Source: Lichtheimia corymbifera B2541
Taxonomy: Eukaryota > Mucoromycota > Mucoromycetes > Mucorales > Lichtheimiaceae
Assembly: GCA_000697475.1 (NCBI GenBank)
Contig: JNEU01001132.1
Span: forward strand, 161,199-225,198
Length of the DNA stretch: 64,000 nt
Direction of reading: 5' to 3'
Shown here: in pieces, positions 45,314 to 57,041 of the stretch
How positions within the stretch are numbered: the stretch's first letter is position 1
Layout: the number at the start of each line of letters is the position of its first letter
Notes under the pieces: generated by a model
What the model was told of the DNA's origin: nothing
Databases searched by the model: none
What the model saw: only the letters and a program-made list of their open reading frames with translations
Made by a program: the position numbers and the translations under genes

Positions 45314-47767
45314 ATGCCCATATCAGGCGTAGCATCGCCAACATCCTCGCGAAACAGTGAGCGCACAAACAAGAGAAGACTCCCTTCAAAGAGAAGAAAA
45401 CATGTCTGGCGCCGCTACCGACAGCGTCATGAAGCAAACTCTTCCAACAGTGAAGTCAGCTCGTATGCCTCGGCGCCTCCTGACATGCTGTCCACTCTTT
45501 CTTCTACGTTGTCAGAGGACTTTTGCACCTCAGAAGATGAAACTCTCAGTGATATTGTTTGTCCGTTGAGATGTGGTAAGAAAGAAGAGCGAATCTGCTT
45601 TGGCAAGCAACCTTTACCAATTTAAGTGTACATTTATCTACCAACCATACATTAGAGCAAAACAGCAAACAACGCCGTCCGCTTCCTGGTATTGCAGATC
45701 ATGACAGCAAGGATTATGATGATCATATGAATAATCGAGGTAGTCCCGCGGCATGTATTTTTGTTGCAAGGTAAAAGGGAACACAATACATAAGGATATG
45801 TCAACTCATACCGAATACCCACAAGTCTGGCCAAGGAAAAGTCTGACCGCGATCTCAACCGATCTGTCTGGAAACACTTTAGCCAATGGGGTAGGCTACT
45901 TCATGTCAAGGTTTTGAAAGATTGGATGTCTCGACCATATGCATTTGTCCAATATGCGGTAAGTGTAATAATATTACATACATGCATACATGCCCATATG
46001 TTCCCTCGGCTTGGTATTAACACCTATTGTATTTTTCTCCAGCGACTACATGATGCAACAATAGCCCTTGAAAACGCACCAGGGACACTTCTTGATGGCA
46101 GAAAGATCCGCTGTGAGCAGGCACGTGTCAATCGCACCATATGTATATCGAGCAACAGCGCAAATGTGCCACTGGAAAGAGACGAAGTTCGCAATAGACT
46201 ATCGTCATTTGGCACTATCGAGTCCATGAGAATGGTGGACGATCCCACCGAACAAGGAATGAAGATGTACGCGTATGTCAAATATCAGTACCGCGACGAC
46301 GCTATTAAAGCATTTTTGGTACGTGAAGTCAGATTTCTATTTCAAGGTAGTAGCTAATATATCATATCCGCAGATTCTTCGTGGCGATGCGGAACTCCGG
46401 AGCAAATGGTGCATCGATTGGGCTGCAAATCTAGATGTTGCCGCTTCAAACTTATCGACCATCATCAGGAGCCCCCACGTTGCTCGTATCGGTGGAAGCA
46501 GCCGTCATTCAAACGCCTCTTGCACCTCTATATCAAAAGACAGAAGCAGTGTCTTTATTGGTAACCTATTCCCTTCTGTCACTGAGAACATCTTACGGGA
46601 ACGATTCTCCTGCTATGGACAAATTGTATCTGTGCGCATTATCCGCAAATCACTATTTTCAAAGATGAACCTCAAACAGGAGCGCGTCTTCGCCTTTGTT
46701 AAGTATGAGAATTTTGACTGTGCCGAGAAGGCTATCGCAGAACAGGTAGTGTGATTATTCAATCATCAATGACCATTGACCACCCACATTGATACATAAA
46801 CCATCACAACGTAGAATCAAGCCATATGGAACGGGAGACAATTACGAGTAGCTTACCGTGAGAATAAGCATTTTGGAAGACTTGAGAAGGCCAGCCTTCA
46901 AGTGGATCGGCCCCATCCTCCTGGTGCAGGTTTTCCTGCCTCAATCTACCCGTATTTGTTAGGTGCAAGCCCAGGTCATGTGCAAGAGACAGCTGTGCCA
47001 CGCACAGACCATCGTCATGCAAGCTCCGATGATCATCAATGCACCTTGGAAACCCAGCAGAATGACAACTCCACCGTCAAAAAAAGAAGCCAACAGCTGT
47101 CCACATACTTTGATTACTGTTGTAGTTTGTCGGAGCATGATGGTAACATACGTGCAAGCCATGGTATTTCACACCAATTCCATTCCAACGTGTCACGATT
47201 GGTATGTGTAAATGAAGGTAATAATGAAAGCAGCAGATGGACTAAGCACAGCGTAGGGTATGGAAGCAAACATGGATATTCAAGGTAGGCAAAATCCAGC
47301 GTTATCATTCATGTCCCTAATATTATTGCAAAATAATAGGAGACAGCAACAGCATGCAACCTGCCGTGACCATGTACTTTCCCACGACAGGGTACTACAG
47401 TTATACTACTTCAGGAACATATCCATTTGAGAATTCTGTGCCCATGGAGTACTACCTTCCACCGGCAGGAATACAAGTGATAGCACCGCACCATCAAATT
47501 CCGAGCTCGTCTGGTTCTGATCGACGCCATAGTTGCTTTACGCAACCTCCTCCTATGAATCACCTCTCTCATTATCCACAATGGAATAACACCTTGTGTT
47601 ACAACGGACCAACATATTATGTGGCGCCAACGATGTATACAAGTTTTCCGCTACCATTGGGAACCAACACCACCGGGAATATGACACATGTAGTCTCTAT
47701 CCCATCGCCTGATTTGCCATATTCAACCATGGAGAATGCAACCGCAAATGAACATGGAACAGAGTAA
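45314..47767 (+). CDS. RNA-binding protein with three RRM domains
   Basis: The N-terminus is Ser/Arg-rich (RLPSKRRKHVWRRYRQRHE) and acidic. It is followed by three RNA-recognition motifs. RRM1 includes GRLLHVKVLKDWMSRPYAFV then QYARLHDATIALE. RRM2 includes NRLSSFGTIESMRMV and MYAYVKYQYRDDAIKAF. RRM3 has SSVFIGNLFPSVTENILRER, YGQIVSVRIIRK and RVFAFVKYENFDCAEKAI. The C-terminal region is Tyr/Pro/His-rich with low complexity (TMYFPTTGYYSYTTSGTYPF). About seven exons. The layout resembles fungal meiosis- or morphology-related RRM regulators (Mei2/Mug28-like), but I cannot fix an orthologue. Confidence 0.8.
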
Positions 47768-48006
47768 TGGAGCACGTTATCTTTGTGTTCTACATAACAG
47801 GCACAATTATCGAGTGAGAAATTATATCACGTGTACCCCAGCATAACTTGTTTCACATGGAAAGAAAGAGGTGAATAAAAACGTCTTTTCAACAGATGAC
47901 ATGCAACGTGATATTACGCATATTGCTACACCACCTGACAGTTTTTACACATGAGAGGACACAAGTTCTGTTTTCCTTCCACCTCTTTTTTCTTCTCGCT
48001 ACTGTG

Positions 48007-48621
48007 ATGAGCATCATTTGCACAGCTCCATGTTCCAAGCAGCACCAAATCCTCATTTCACCATATGGCATCGTCATTGATACTGATCCCTCCAACAATA
48101 GCTGGAATGGCCATCCTCTTATGCGCTTTATCCATACCGATGATCTCATACCATTCTGTGCTGGGCTCAGCGCAGCTTATAAACAGAGACATGCTGTCTG
48201 TACACAGCATCCTATTCGGTTTGATGCAAGAATACTTGACCCACAGCGCCAAATATTTAGTTGGCATGAGATCACCGTGTTCGATTACTCCGAAAACTGC
48301 CTTTTGATTATCGACTCACTATCACACAAACAGCCCAATATGAGAGGCAACTGTGCTCATGATGCGTCGTCTGGATCCTGGAAGCATCGACTACATGACC
48401 TTATTGAAAACGGCTTTATAATAGTGGCACATGCACTGCTATCCTTAGCCCATATTTTGCATGAACACGGTTATCACTTGAAACCTTTCTGTCCTGACGT
48501 GGTGGAGCGGCTGCTAAATTTACTGGAGTGGTCTGGAATTATCAAGGATGTCGAAGCGACACGATCCCTGCTGCACCATTACTTAGAGCATTGCAATTTG
48601 CGGTATATGCACCACGCATGA
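48007..48621 (+). CDS. PAS-like domain protein
   Basis: A single open frame. I start it at MSIICTAPCSKQHQIL (204 residues). An upstream in-frame ATG at 47896 adds a hydrophobic Leu/Phe-rich stretch that may be leader sequence or a membrane anchor. The region ILISPYGIVIDTDPSNNSWN then LMRFIHTDDLIPFCAGLSA, DARILDPQRQIFSWHEITVF and ENCLLIIDSL has the beta-alpha pattern of a PAS sensor core. The rest is helical (LLSLAHILHEHGYHLKPF). There is no GATA finger or kinase. It could be a small light or redox sensor partner. Function unknown. Confidence 0.55.
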   Translation: MSIICTAPCSKQHQILISPYGIVIDTDPSNNSWNGHPLMRFIHTDDLIPFCAGLSAAYKQRHAVCTQHPIRFDARILDPQRQIFSWHEITVFDYSENCLLIIDSLSHKQPNMRGNCAHDASSGSWKHRLHDLIENGFIIVAHALLSLAHILHEHGYHLKPFCPDVVERLLNLLEWSGIIKDVEATRSLLHHYLEHCNLRYMHHA

Positions 48622-48866
48622 TGATCGTATCACATGTAGAACCCATTCAGATCAGCAAGATACCAATTATACCGTGAATTTAAAAGCACTTCGCTTGTGT
48701 TCAGCGTATACATAATATGTTGCATATCTCATTTGCATGAATTTCATTTGACTTTCGAAACCTTAACGGGAAGATGCATCTAATTTATTCCTATTCTTTG
48801 GCATGAAAGTATTGATTTACTCGTTTTATACTCGGATTCCACGCTATGTCATCGTAAAGTTAGCCT

Positions 48867-49919
48867 TTAATGCTTGCTCTATGTAGAATCAATGATATTG
48901 ACTAACCGTGCCGAGCAATCCAAGAAAACTCTTTGCTCCAAACTCAAGCATTGTATCCAGCTGTGGCAATGTAGCATGCAGTTAGCTTTGTATATTATCA
49001 GGAAATAAGCACATGTGACTTATTACCTCTTTCTTTCCATCCTTCAACTGTGCAGCTTGGGCTACGCGGGAATCGAGAAAGCGAGCAGTCTCAAAGAAAT
49101 CAGGAGATTTGTCTTGTGTCATGAAGAGCTCCGTTGATGTGTAAATGGCTGCAAACCCTGCGCGGTTAATATACCAGTTGAACTATAGTAGCGTTCCATG
49201 AGATGATATATCCGAGAAAGAGAGACAAATGAAATCATACATCAGGGCTTCGGTCGCCAGCATAGAATAAGACGTCATCAGCCAGCTCAGCAAGGTGGGT
49301 AACCGACATGGGAATGTTACTAGGGTACGCCATGATAGCCAAAGCCTAATTAACGTGCATCAATATAACAAGCAACAAGCTACATCGTTCTACATGCCCT
49401 TTTACCTCTGACCATCTATGAGCATATGGTTTAAGAAGGTCCAGACGCATGGCAGTGATCTTTTTAATCTTCTCTGGAGTGTCCAACCTTTGCTGCAATC
49501 GTTAATTGTACGTATCAATAAGCATAATTCAAACGATAACTTACGTTTTGAATTCTTCATCATCGGTCAAAGCCTTTTCTACCATCGCAACATGATTTTG
49601 ACGACAATATTTCAAGAAAGCGTCGACTAAGCCTGCTTCCCCGTTCATAAACACACCATGTGCTACAGAAGGATATCCGAGCTCACGTGCGCCACGTACA
49701 ATACTTTCCATGGTCCACCCAAACTGAGGCACAAAAGGGAGCGTTGCCTTGAGCAATTTGGAAGCTGGATCGAGACTACTAGACATTCAAGACAGTTAGC
49801 ACCGATACTTGAAAAGGAAAAATAAATAATACATACGTCTGTGGTTGGCTTTGTATTGTTGAAAGACATCGTCTTGATGTTGGAATACAAATGCGTTGGA
49901 GGATGGAGCGTGTCAACAT
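48867..49919 (-). CDS. COQ9: Ubiquinone biosynthesis protein COQ9
   Basis: Mitochondrial lipid-binding protein that presents coenzyme Q precursors to COQ7. Exon 1 (49919-49837) encodes an Arg/Ser-rich presequence (MLTRSILQRICIPTSRRCLS) and joins in phase to an exon at 49778 (SLDPASKLLKATLPFVPQFG). COQ9 features are WTMESIVRGARELGYPSVAH, KIKKITAMRLDLLKPY, RWSEALAIMAYPSNIPMSV, FYAGDRSPDFNWYINRAGFA and YTSTELFMTQDKSPDFFETA. The last exon is only a few codons long (to the stop at 48867). It starts 75 bp downstream of the stop of the tandem dehydrogenase gene. Confidence 0.92.
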
Positions 49920-49994
49920 GGTAAAGTAAAACAACAGCTGCGCGGTACACCGGCACAATATGGAGGTGCAACAAGAAATTGTTTATTGCATGGA

Positions 49995-50951
49995 TTATTG
50001 TTGGTACTTTTTACTTGCCGCCCAGTCTATCAAAGATGGTGTGATCATCCTCAACGCTACAGCTAAATATCCTATCCTTGGCACCAATACTTCACGCTCC
50101 TGATAATCAGAAGCTTCTATAATGCGTGCAGCCACTGCAGCGGGCGAAAGTTTTCCATTGACAGATCCTGTAGTAGGCCCATATCCAAGATGGCCATCCA
50201 CGGCTGATTTCCGTAAATCTGTGTCTACAGTGCCAGGACAAACAATCCCAATATGCATTCCATATGTTGCTAATTCCATTCGAAGTGAATCAAAGAAACC
50301 GTGAAGAGCATGTTTAGATGCAGCGTAAAGAGCTCTTGTAGGCGCACCGATTTTTCCAGCCAGGGACGATACAAGAATGAGATTGGGTGCCTTTGAACTG
50401 GTCAAGAGACAGGGAATGACTTGACGAACAAGGCGTACAGACCCGAAAAAGTTTACTTGTGTAATACGCTCCATTGCTTCATCTACATTGCCGTCCATAG
50501 TCTCTTCTCGACCTTCCTCCACCACCTGAATTGTACCATCATCAAGCTTCTGAATTTGATAACCACAAGCATCCATGAAATGACGCACTGAGATGGCACC
50601 TGCACAATAAATAACCGTATCCAGACCACGTTCCTTTTCTTCTTGAGGTATGATAAACTTTGAATCGGTAATATCACCAGCCAGTGAAGCAACCCGTATA
50701 GCGCCTGCATTTTCACATTCTTTTTGTAACGACTCGAGAAGCCTTTTCCTTCTTGCGATAAGTATCAAACTGGCTCCTCGTGAAGCGTATTGTAGTGCAA
50801 GCTCACGGCCAATGCCTGAAGAACAACCGACTAGCAGAACGCGTTCACCTTGTGTGGGAATTAATCTTCGTCGTCTCGTTTTGTAATGTCGAGCTGTAAC
50901 GTAATAACGAATGAGTGCAGCGACGAACAAGCCGAGTAATATTCGCTGCAT
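49995..50951 (-). CDS. Membrane-anchored short-chain dehydrogenase (DHRS7-like)
   Basis: An intronless 318-residue SDR. An N-terminal hydrophobic anchor (ILLGLFVAALIRYYV) precedes the Rossmann fold. Visible are the cofactor motif LLVGCSSGIGRELALQYASR, the NAG-like segment VIYCAGAI, the catalytic Ser region LILVSSLAGKIG, and YAASKHALHGFFDS with the YxxxK pair. The arrangement fits DHRS7B-type or 3-ketodihydrosphingosine-reductase-type enzymes of the endoplasmic reticulum. The substrate cannot be decided. The basic residues after the Rossmann Gly loop (ARRKRLLESL) favour NADP(H). The start is 129 bp from the divergent URC4 gene, so they share a promoter region. Confidence 0.88.
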   Translation of the reverse strand: MQRILLGLFVAALIRYYVTARHYKTRRRRLIPTQGERVLLVGCSSGIGRELALQYASRGASLILIARRKRLLESLQKECENAGAIRVASLAGDITDSKFIIPQEEKERGLDTVIYCAGAISVRHFMDACGYQIQKLDDGTIQVVEEGREETMDGNVDEAMERITQVNFFGSVRLVRQVIPCLLTSSKAPNLILVSSLAGKIGAPTRALYAASKHALHGFFDSLRMELATYGMHIGIVCPGTVDTDLRKSAVDGHLGYGPTTGSVNGKLSPAAVAARIIEASDYQEREVLVPRIGYLAVALRMITPSLIDWAASKKYQQ

Positions 50952-51080
50952 GGGAAAGATAGGGCTGCTATGTTTATGTGTGTGTATTCTTTTTATCGTC
51001 CGCTCGTGTCAGCTGATGATGAACATGCATAAATACGTGGCAAAGGTAACCTCTTTTTTTCTTTTCCTTATCCCTACAAC

Positions 51081-52451
51081 ATGACAATTCCCCCACAAGA
51101 CTATTTACGTACTCTTAATTCCATTAGAGATCGTTGCTATCAAGTTTATGAACAAGCAGCAAAAGGCGCACTTGAATATTTTGATGTGGATGAATCCAAG
51201 CTACCTGCCGTAGTAGACCACGTCATGGCCCTTACACATCGTCGTTTCCCAGATATGGACGCCATTCCTCCTCATTCTCGTCTGCGTCATTTTGATCATG
51301 TATATCAAACATGGCGTGAAAAGGCTGCCAAGGCTGGTGACAAGATAGAGCTTGCACGTAAACTCGTGGATTTGGTTATCGTGTCTGTTTTAGTGGATGC
51401 TGGTGCAGGCCCGGAATGGAAATACAAAACTGATAACGATAAGCTGGTGGGCCGATCTGAAGGATTAGCATTAGCGTCAGTGGATATGTTCCTCTCGGGA
51501 TCTTTTTCGAGCACATCAGTGCTTGATCAGGTGGATGGTATGATATGGCAACACAAGTAATGTTTATACACGCTAAATACCTGTCATTATTGATTTACCA
51601 GCTGAAGGACTTGCTAATGTATCACCAAAGACTATGGCACAGGGTTTTCAGGTGACTGAGTCGAATCCCATGGTAGGCTTGGAAGGGCGTTCTACACTTC
51701 TCAACCGGCTCGGAAATACGCTGAAGTCCCAACCAAAGTACTTTCCTGCCTCGGGCTCATGTCCCACAAGTCGACCTGGAAATTTGATTGGTTGGTAGCA
51801 ATGCATACATTTGATGTATTGTCGTGCTCAAGGTTTTCTCTTCTACCAGATTATATCCTCATCAACAAGCAAGATGATGGAAGTATTTCTATTGATACGT
51901 TATGGGAAGCGGTCATGAGCCTTGGTAGTATCTGGCCAGCTCGTGTTGAAGTTAATGGCGTTCAATTGGGCGACGTTTGGCCTTGTCCTTGTCTTGGACC
52001 CAATCCACCTGATAATCTCGTCCCGTTTCATAAGCTCTCTCAATGGCTCACATATTCTTTGACCGAAGTAATCGAAACAGCGCTTGATATGCATGTTGAA
52101 GGCATCGATAAGCTGACAGGTCTGCCAGAATATCGCAACGGCGGCCTCTTTATTGATTATGGTGTATTCGTCATCAAGCCGGAACAAATTGAACGGGGTG
52201 GTGGTAACGGCTCGAACATTTTGCCCACATTTGAGGGGCACGATCCCTTGATTGTCGAGTGGCGTGCGCTCACAGTCGTGTACTTGGATAAGGTGCATAA
52301 GGAACTTGAAGCAAAATTGGGACGCAAACTCAAGCTTGCCCAGGTGCTTGAAGGTGGAACATGGACAGCTGGACGAGAGATTGCTGCTACACTTCGTCCG
52401 GATAATGCCGGCCCACCTATCATCATCAAAAGTGATGGCACACTATTTTAG
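51081..52451 (+). CDS. URC4: Uracil catabolism protein URC4 (DUF1688)
   Basis: Member of the DUF1688/URC4 family, needed for the URC pathway of uracil breakdown in fungi and some bacteria. It starts MTIPPQDYLRTLNSIRDR. Family blocks are MDAIPPHSRLRHFDHV, VSVLVDAGAGPEWKYK, GRSEGLALASVDMFLSGSF, SNPMVGLEGRSTLLNRLG, LPEYRNGGLFIDYGVF, DPLIVEWRALTVVYLDKV and LAQVLEGGTWTAGREIA. Three exons with joins after VLDQVD and after RPGNL are in phase. The usual partners URC1 (GTP cyclohydrolase II-like) and URC6 are not in the window. A Ser/Thr-free, compact C-terminus ends KSDGTLF. Confidence 0.93.
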
Positions 52452-53028
52452 GATCTTTGTTGTTTTAAGATCTCCATGGAGAACAATAAATCCCAGCAGT
52501 CTCATTCCGTGGGAATATCATGGTTCTACAGGTTCATGCAATTTAGAACTTAATTTGCTGTTCACAATAATGGGTTAGCACACATGAGAGAATAGCGTGG
52601 GTATATCATATACATCATGCTGATTAGAACAAATGGATTATGTTCGTTTAGCTTTGTACCAAGCGTCCAACTATGATATTCATGCAAGCAAGAAACTGTG
52701 GATTCTGAACTGCAGTAACTAGGAATCCTAACTTTCGTTCTTTGTCTTAATGCGCCTGTGAATCACCTGCTTTACTTGACACTGGTAATCAAACAAAAAC
52801 ATTGTATAGTCCTTCGCGTATAAAGCCGTTGTGTGATCACTTAGTACGTCCTGCTGTAGAGCATGCTGTGAACACTAACCGCTTACACTCACTGCTATCG
52901 GTTGCAATTTTTTAGGCCGTTTACTATTTCCACGTATCCTCCTTTTGTGATTCGCATAATATGCAACCTTTATTTATTCATATACAGCCTCGGTTAAAGA
53001 CATTTTAGTTTACACCATCTTGATTTTA

Positions 53029-54179
53029 TTATGCGAAGATATTATTAAGAACATTTTTAACCTGGCTATCAATACCATCCATAGCTCTCTTTTCGGTTTC
53101 TTTGCTATCCAGTGTAACTTCACGTTGCTTCTTCTCTCTCTGAGTAAACGTCCGGCGGATCTTTTTGGCTTCTTGATGATCTTGACCGTGCTTGCGCTTT
53201 TGCTCTTCCATACTTTTGTGCATTTTGGCACGAGCCACACTATCAAGATATGCCTTATTCTCACGCTTGACTTGTGCAGTCTCAGCCTGCAATTGCTGCT
53301 CTCGTGCTTTGCGTTCATATGCTACATAAATGGATAGCACATTGTTAACTCTTATTTACATCTAATTGAGCCTATTCCTGTATACCTACCCATTTGTTCT
53401 GTAAGATGACGCCATTTGAACTTCGGGAGATACTTTATTGTCCAAGTGTCATGATAATAAGGACTCTGTCGTCTTCCACCAATTTGTCGCATGTTGAGAA
53501 ATTCAGCTAACGTCTTGGCTCGCTTCTTATCTTTGAATTCGACCCAGCCTTCTGTGAAACGAGTACGTCGATCCCTGGTATATTTCTTACGTCGTGCAGC
53601 AGTCCGTGCATCTGCCAAAAAAGTACATTATCAGCCATAGTACTTTCACGCTTTATAGCAAACTCAATTACCTTCGGTCTCGAAAAACACTCGCCCTACT
53701 TCAGCATAATGGCTTAATAGCTTTTTGACTTGCTGTGGAGTCATGAATGGTGGAATACGAGATAAGTAGCATACACCAGATCGTTTCTGCTCCTTTTCGA
53801 ATTTCTCAAGCTCTTCTGGTGTCAGCTTCTTTAATTTGTTCTTCTTGTTCGCTCGACCGCCAGCGGGTTTGTTCATGATATTGCTGTCAGATAATTGCTC
53901 CTCTTGCTCTTCCTCAGAATCATATCGTGAGCTGACAGAAGCATTGTCACTGATATCTCGTTCTTCTTGTTCGCTATCGGATTCGTCCTCGTCCTCGTCC
54001 TCGTCCTCGTCGGTATTGTCACCGACAGTGTCCAACATACTTCGTACGTTTTTATCTTTACGCAAGTGATGTGCTGGAAATCGCTCATTTTGTTCTTGAT
54101 CGCTATCGTCAGACACTGACGATTCGTCTTCACTTAAGCCAAGCAAATCGTGAGGTTTAGTTTCTTCGTCAAAAGCCAT
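53029..54179 (-). CDS. ESF2: 18S rRNA processing factor ESF2/ABT1
   Basis: Nucleolar RRM protein of the small-subunit processome that helps Dbp8 in early pre-rRNA cleavage. The acidic N-terminus (MAFDEETKPHDLLGLSEDE, a long Asp/Glu run) precedes the lysine-rich NKKNKLKKLTPEELEKFEKE. The RRM signature comes next: GVCYLSRIPPFMTPQQVKKL, YAEVGRVFFE, TRFTEGWVEFKDKKRAKTLA and ASPYYHDTWTIKYLP-like SPYYHDTWTIKYLPKFKWRH. The C-terminal exon is basic and helical (RKAREQQLQAETAQVKREN). Three exons. It is divergent from the ZCCHC10-like gene (565 bp). Confidence 0.93.
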
Positions 54180-54743
54180 GTTACTGTTTCGGTCGATCGC
54201 TGAAAGCAATAGAAGCACAATGATCTGAGTCAAGCCACCTATTTCACGGAATTCAACTAAGCGGAGTCACATGCATGATGGCATAATTTGAGGGAATGAA
54301 AGAAACCTGAGGAAGCTTGCTTCTGTATAAGAGTGGGAAGGCCAATCGAGTGCTATGGGTCGACATGAAGGATCAAAGCAAAGCAATAAACACACGCCAA
54401 CACTTTCAAATGTACTCAACCTATATTTTTATATCAGTGAAAAGGATGAGCTCCATCCATGAAAGAAGACACACCGTTGCTTATTTCAAATAGAATCCAT
54501 ATAGCATTTATCACACATTTCCCTTCGAGCAGAGGAGTCAGTAATAAGTATATAGAAGAAGTTTATTCAATACACGAAGAGTTCAATGTGGTAGGGTGCA
54601 AACAGCCAGGCTCTAATCATGGCCTAATACGTATAGCCAAGGTCACGTGGCTGACATGAAATTTGGCGTGCGCTACTGCAGTCGCCCTTTTACAAGTCAC
54701 CCTCCAGGACTTGAACATCTTATCCGCCTACTTTTGCTTTCTA

Positions 54744-55567
54744 ATGTATCGAACTGGTGCACGGTAAGTGCTATTCTTGGAACGATAATAGGTTTTTAGC
54801 TTCAACTGTTATATACAATATTTAGTCCATCGTTTGGGGCAAAAGCATCTCCGTCGACACGCTGCCAGAAATGTCTACAATATGGTCATTGGGTAAAGAC
54901 GCCATTGTCCGTATAGAGATGAGTATATTGATCTCCTGTGATAGACGTATGAATGTAAAGGCAATCGCACATACAAAGCAAGGCCAACACGAACACAACA
55001 ACTTACGCGCCCACTCAAATTACAAGAGCCTGATTTACCGGAAGAACTGCAGGATAGGTAATATAATATCTATGATTCCATCATCTGATCCACAGCTCAT
55101 TGATATCTTTATCAAACAATAGAAAGGGAGTTGCTGATAAAATTCTTGCAAGGAAGAAGAAAGAGAAGAGAAAAAGGTATATATGGCAATAGATCGTGGA
55201 GCTTTAGGATTAATTCTCCAATCCCAGATACTCTTCCAGTAGTAGCAGCGAAAGTGAAAGTGAAAGCGGTAGCGACAGCGAAAGTAGTAGCGACAGTGAT
55301 AGTTCACGATCGAGTTCGTCTTCATCATCCTCCTACAGTGAAAGTGATAGCAGTGACAGCTCTGGCCTAAGCAGTCGAAACAGACGTCGTAGACGGCGTT
55401 CGATATCATCTTCGCCATCGGTGACATCGAGACGATCACCAGCACATAAAAAATATCGACGCCGAGATTCCGTATCAAGCTCGAGCAGCAGTGGCAGCAG
55501 CAGCCGAAGATCCTTAAGCCGTTCTAGCAGTGCCAGCAGTCTTGGTCGTCGTCCCTTCAGAAGATAA
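54744..55567 (+). CDS. ZCCHC10-like zinc-knuckle protein
   Basis: A small CCHC zinc-knuckle protein with a Ser/Asp/Arg-rich tail, orthologous in layout to animal ZCCHC10. A short first exon (MYRTGAR, phase 2) joins to PSFGAKASPSTRCQKCLQYG, then W and the next exon TYECKGNRTYKARPTRTQQ. The knuckle is C-x2-C-x4-H-x4-C. A further exon (QEPDLPEELQDR, KGVADKILARKKRER) leads to the long Ser-rich tail (SSSSESESGSDSESSSDSDS) ending in basic RS-like repeats. It is probably nuclear and RNA-related by analogy with SR-type proteins. The starting exon was chosen because only this phase gives the family text. Confidence 0.82.
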
Positions 55568-55703
55568 ATCCTCAAAAGATGATAGGTCATATAGGTTATG
55601 GCAAACTATTGGATTAGGTTGACTTCCTATGCATTATAACTCGCCATGTTTGGAAATAAAAGGTCTTTCTCCCTCTCTCAAACTCTCAGTTGACCGCTGT
55701 TAC

Positions 55704-56838
55704 ATGCGCTTTAAGGCTAATCTAACCAATCCAACGGCATTGCATAGTAGGTCCTTTTCCATCACTATATTTCCAAAACTCATGCAGATGTTACAGAGAT
55801 TGCTCAGACTTTTGAAAAACTGGGATCTACTTGTATTGTGTCGCTTTCCAATAGCACAGTACAATTGATCAAGTTACGCGATTCTGACAGTGGTGTACAA
55901 GCTTGGACGTAAGTGGTGAGCACGGAACATCTTTTCCACGCTGACACAATAAGTTATAGCAAATTTGATCCAGTGAGTTGGTACAGCAATCGTTTATACA
56001 AGATCATCTAACATGATGCCTCAAGTCCCTTATATTCCAGGCATTTCGTATCGAAAGCGCGTATAATAATCAAATATATCTGTCACTCGCTATTGATGAT
56101 TTGGTCCGCGCAACACGAACGGCACAGCAATGTAGTGATATTCAGCTTGCTCTACGGAAGAAACGCAACACAACAATACTGGACTGGAGTATGGTCACCC
56201 AAAATAGAGGTGGCTCAACAACCATCATTGGCCAAGAAATATGCGTGTCACTCATTCCGCATGATAGATGGCGCACATTTCGTGAACCACTCTTCGGTGG
56301 CTACCCAGACGTATGTACCTCAAAAATGTATGAAAAAACGAAATGCTCACTGCTTTATTAGTCGTACATCAGGCTACCTGATCTTATGAGCCTAAAGTCT
56401 AGTGCGACCCGCCTCAAATCTTTAAGCAAATATCTCATCATTTCAGCGAATATGGAAGGCACGTTAAAACTAAGAGTGGAAACGGATCTAGTTCAATGTG
56501 AATCAATTTACCACCACTTGGAAAATCCACGTATTGAGAACTATACACCATCTGGCGACCCTGCTGACTTCCAATCAGTGAAGATAAGCTCGGAGGATTT
56601 TGTCAATATTCTCAATAGTCATCACTTGGATCCTGTCAGAACAGTGTGCGGTAAGAGCCCATTCTAATATATTCATTGTACCAGATTCTGATTAGACTTG
56701 GTAGCCATCCATGATAAACTTCAAGTGACTTTTTACGTATATGTTGATCTCGAAGCACACCAATCAAATCCAACTTTTGCTATAGCAGGCACTCAAGAAA
56801 CATCCGTTACATTTCATCTCCCCGTTTACCACAACTAA
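55704..56838 (+). CDS. HUS1: Checkpoint clamp subunit HUS1
   Basis: Hus1 subunit of the 9-1-1 clamp. It starts MRFKANLTNPTALHN across the first join, then VTEIAQTFEKLGSTCIV. The typical blocks follow: YNNQIYLSLAIDDLVRATRT, SDIQLALRKKRNTTILDW, QEICVSLIPHDRWRTFREPL, SYIRLPDLMSLKS, LKSLSKYLIISANMEGTLKL, DPADFQSVKISSEDFVNILN and YVYVDLEAHQSNPTFAIAGT, ending TFHLPVYHN. Seven or so exons. The overall length matches Hus1. A sequence just upstream (55629-55703) is probably leader. RAD1, the third clamp subunit, is not present. Confidence 0.92.
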
Positions 56839-57041
56839 AGGCGCGTGATTTACGTTCATTTAAAAAAGGGATTATTGTTCGTATATTAAACACACATTCA
56901 GCTCTATACTAGAAAGGTGTCCACTAGATATCCAATCATGAATGGGAAATGGGATGTAAGCAGGACAAGGAAAATGCAAAGATGTAGACATGCATATGTC
57001 AAGACTGTGTGATGTAAAATGCTCGCGACGAATCTTCACAT

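Noticed and set aside
54459..54659. 66-codon ATG frame in the ESF2/ZCCHC10 divergent spacer
   Set aside because: No domain, no splice links, and it sits in the presumed promoter; probably chance.
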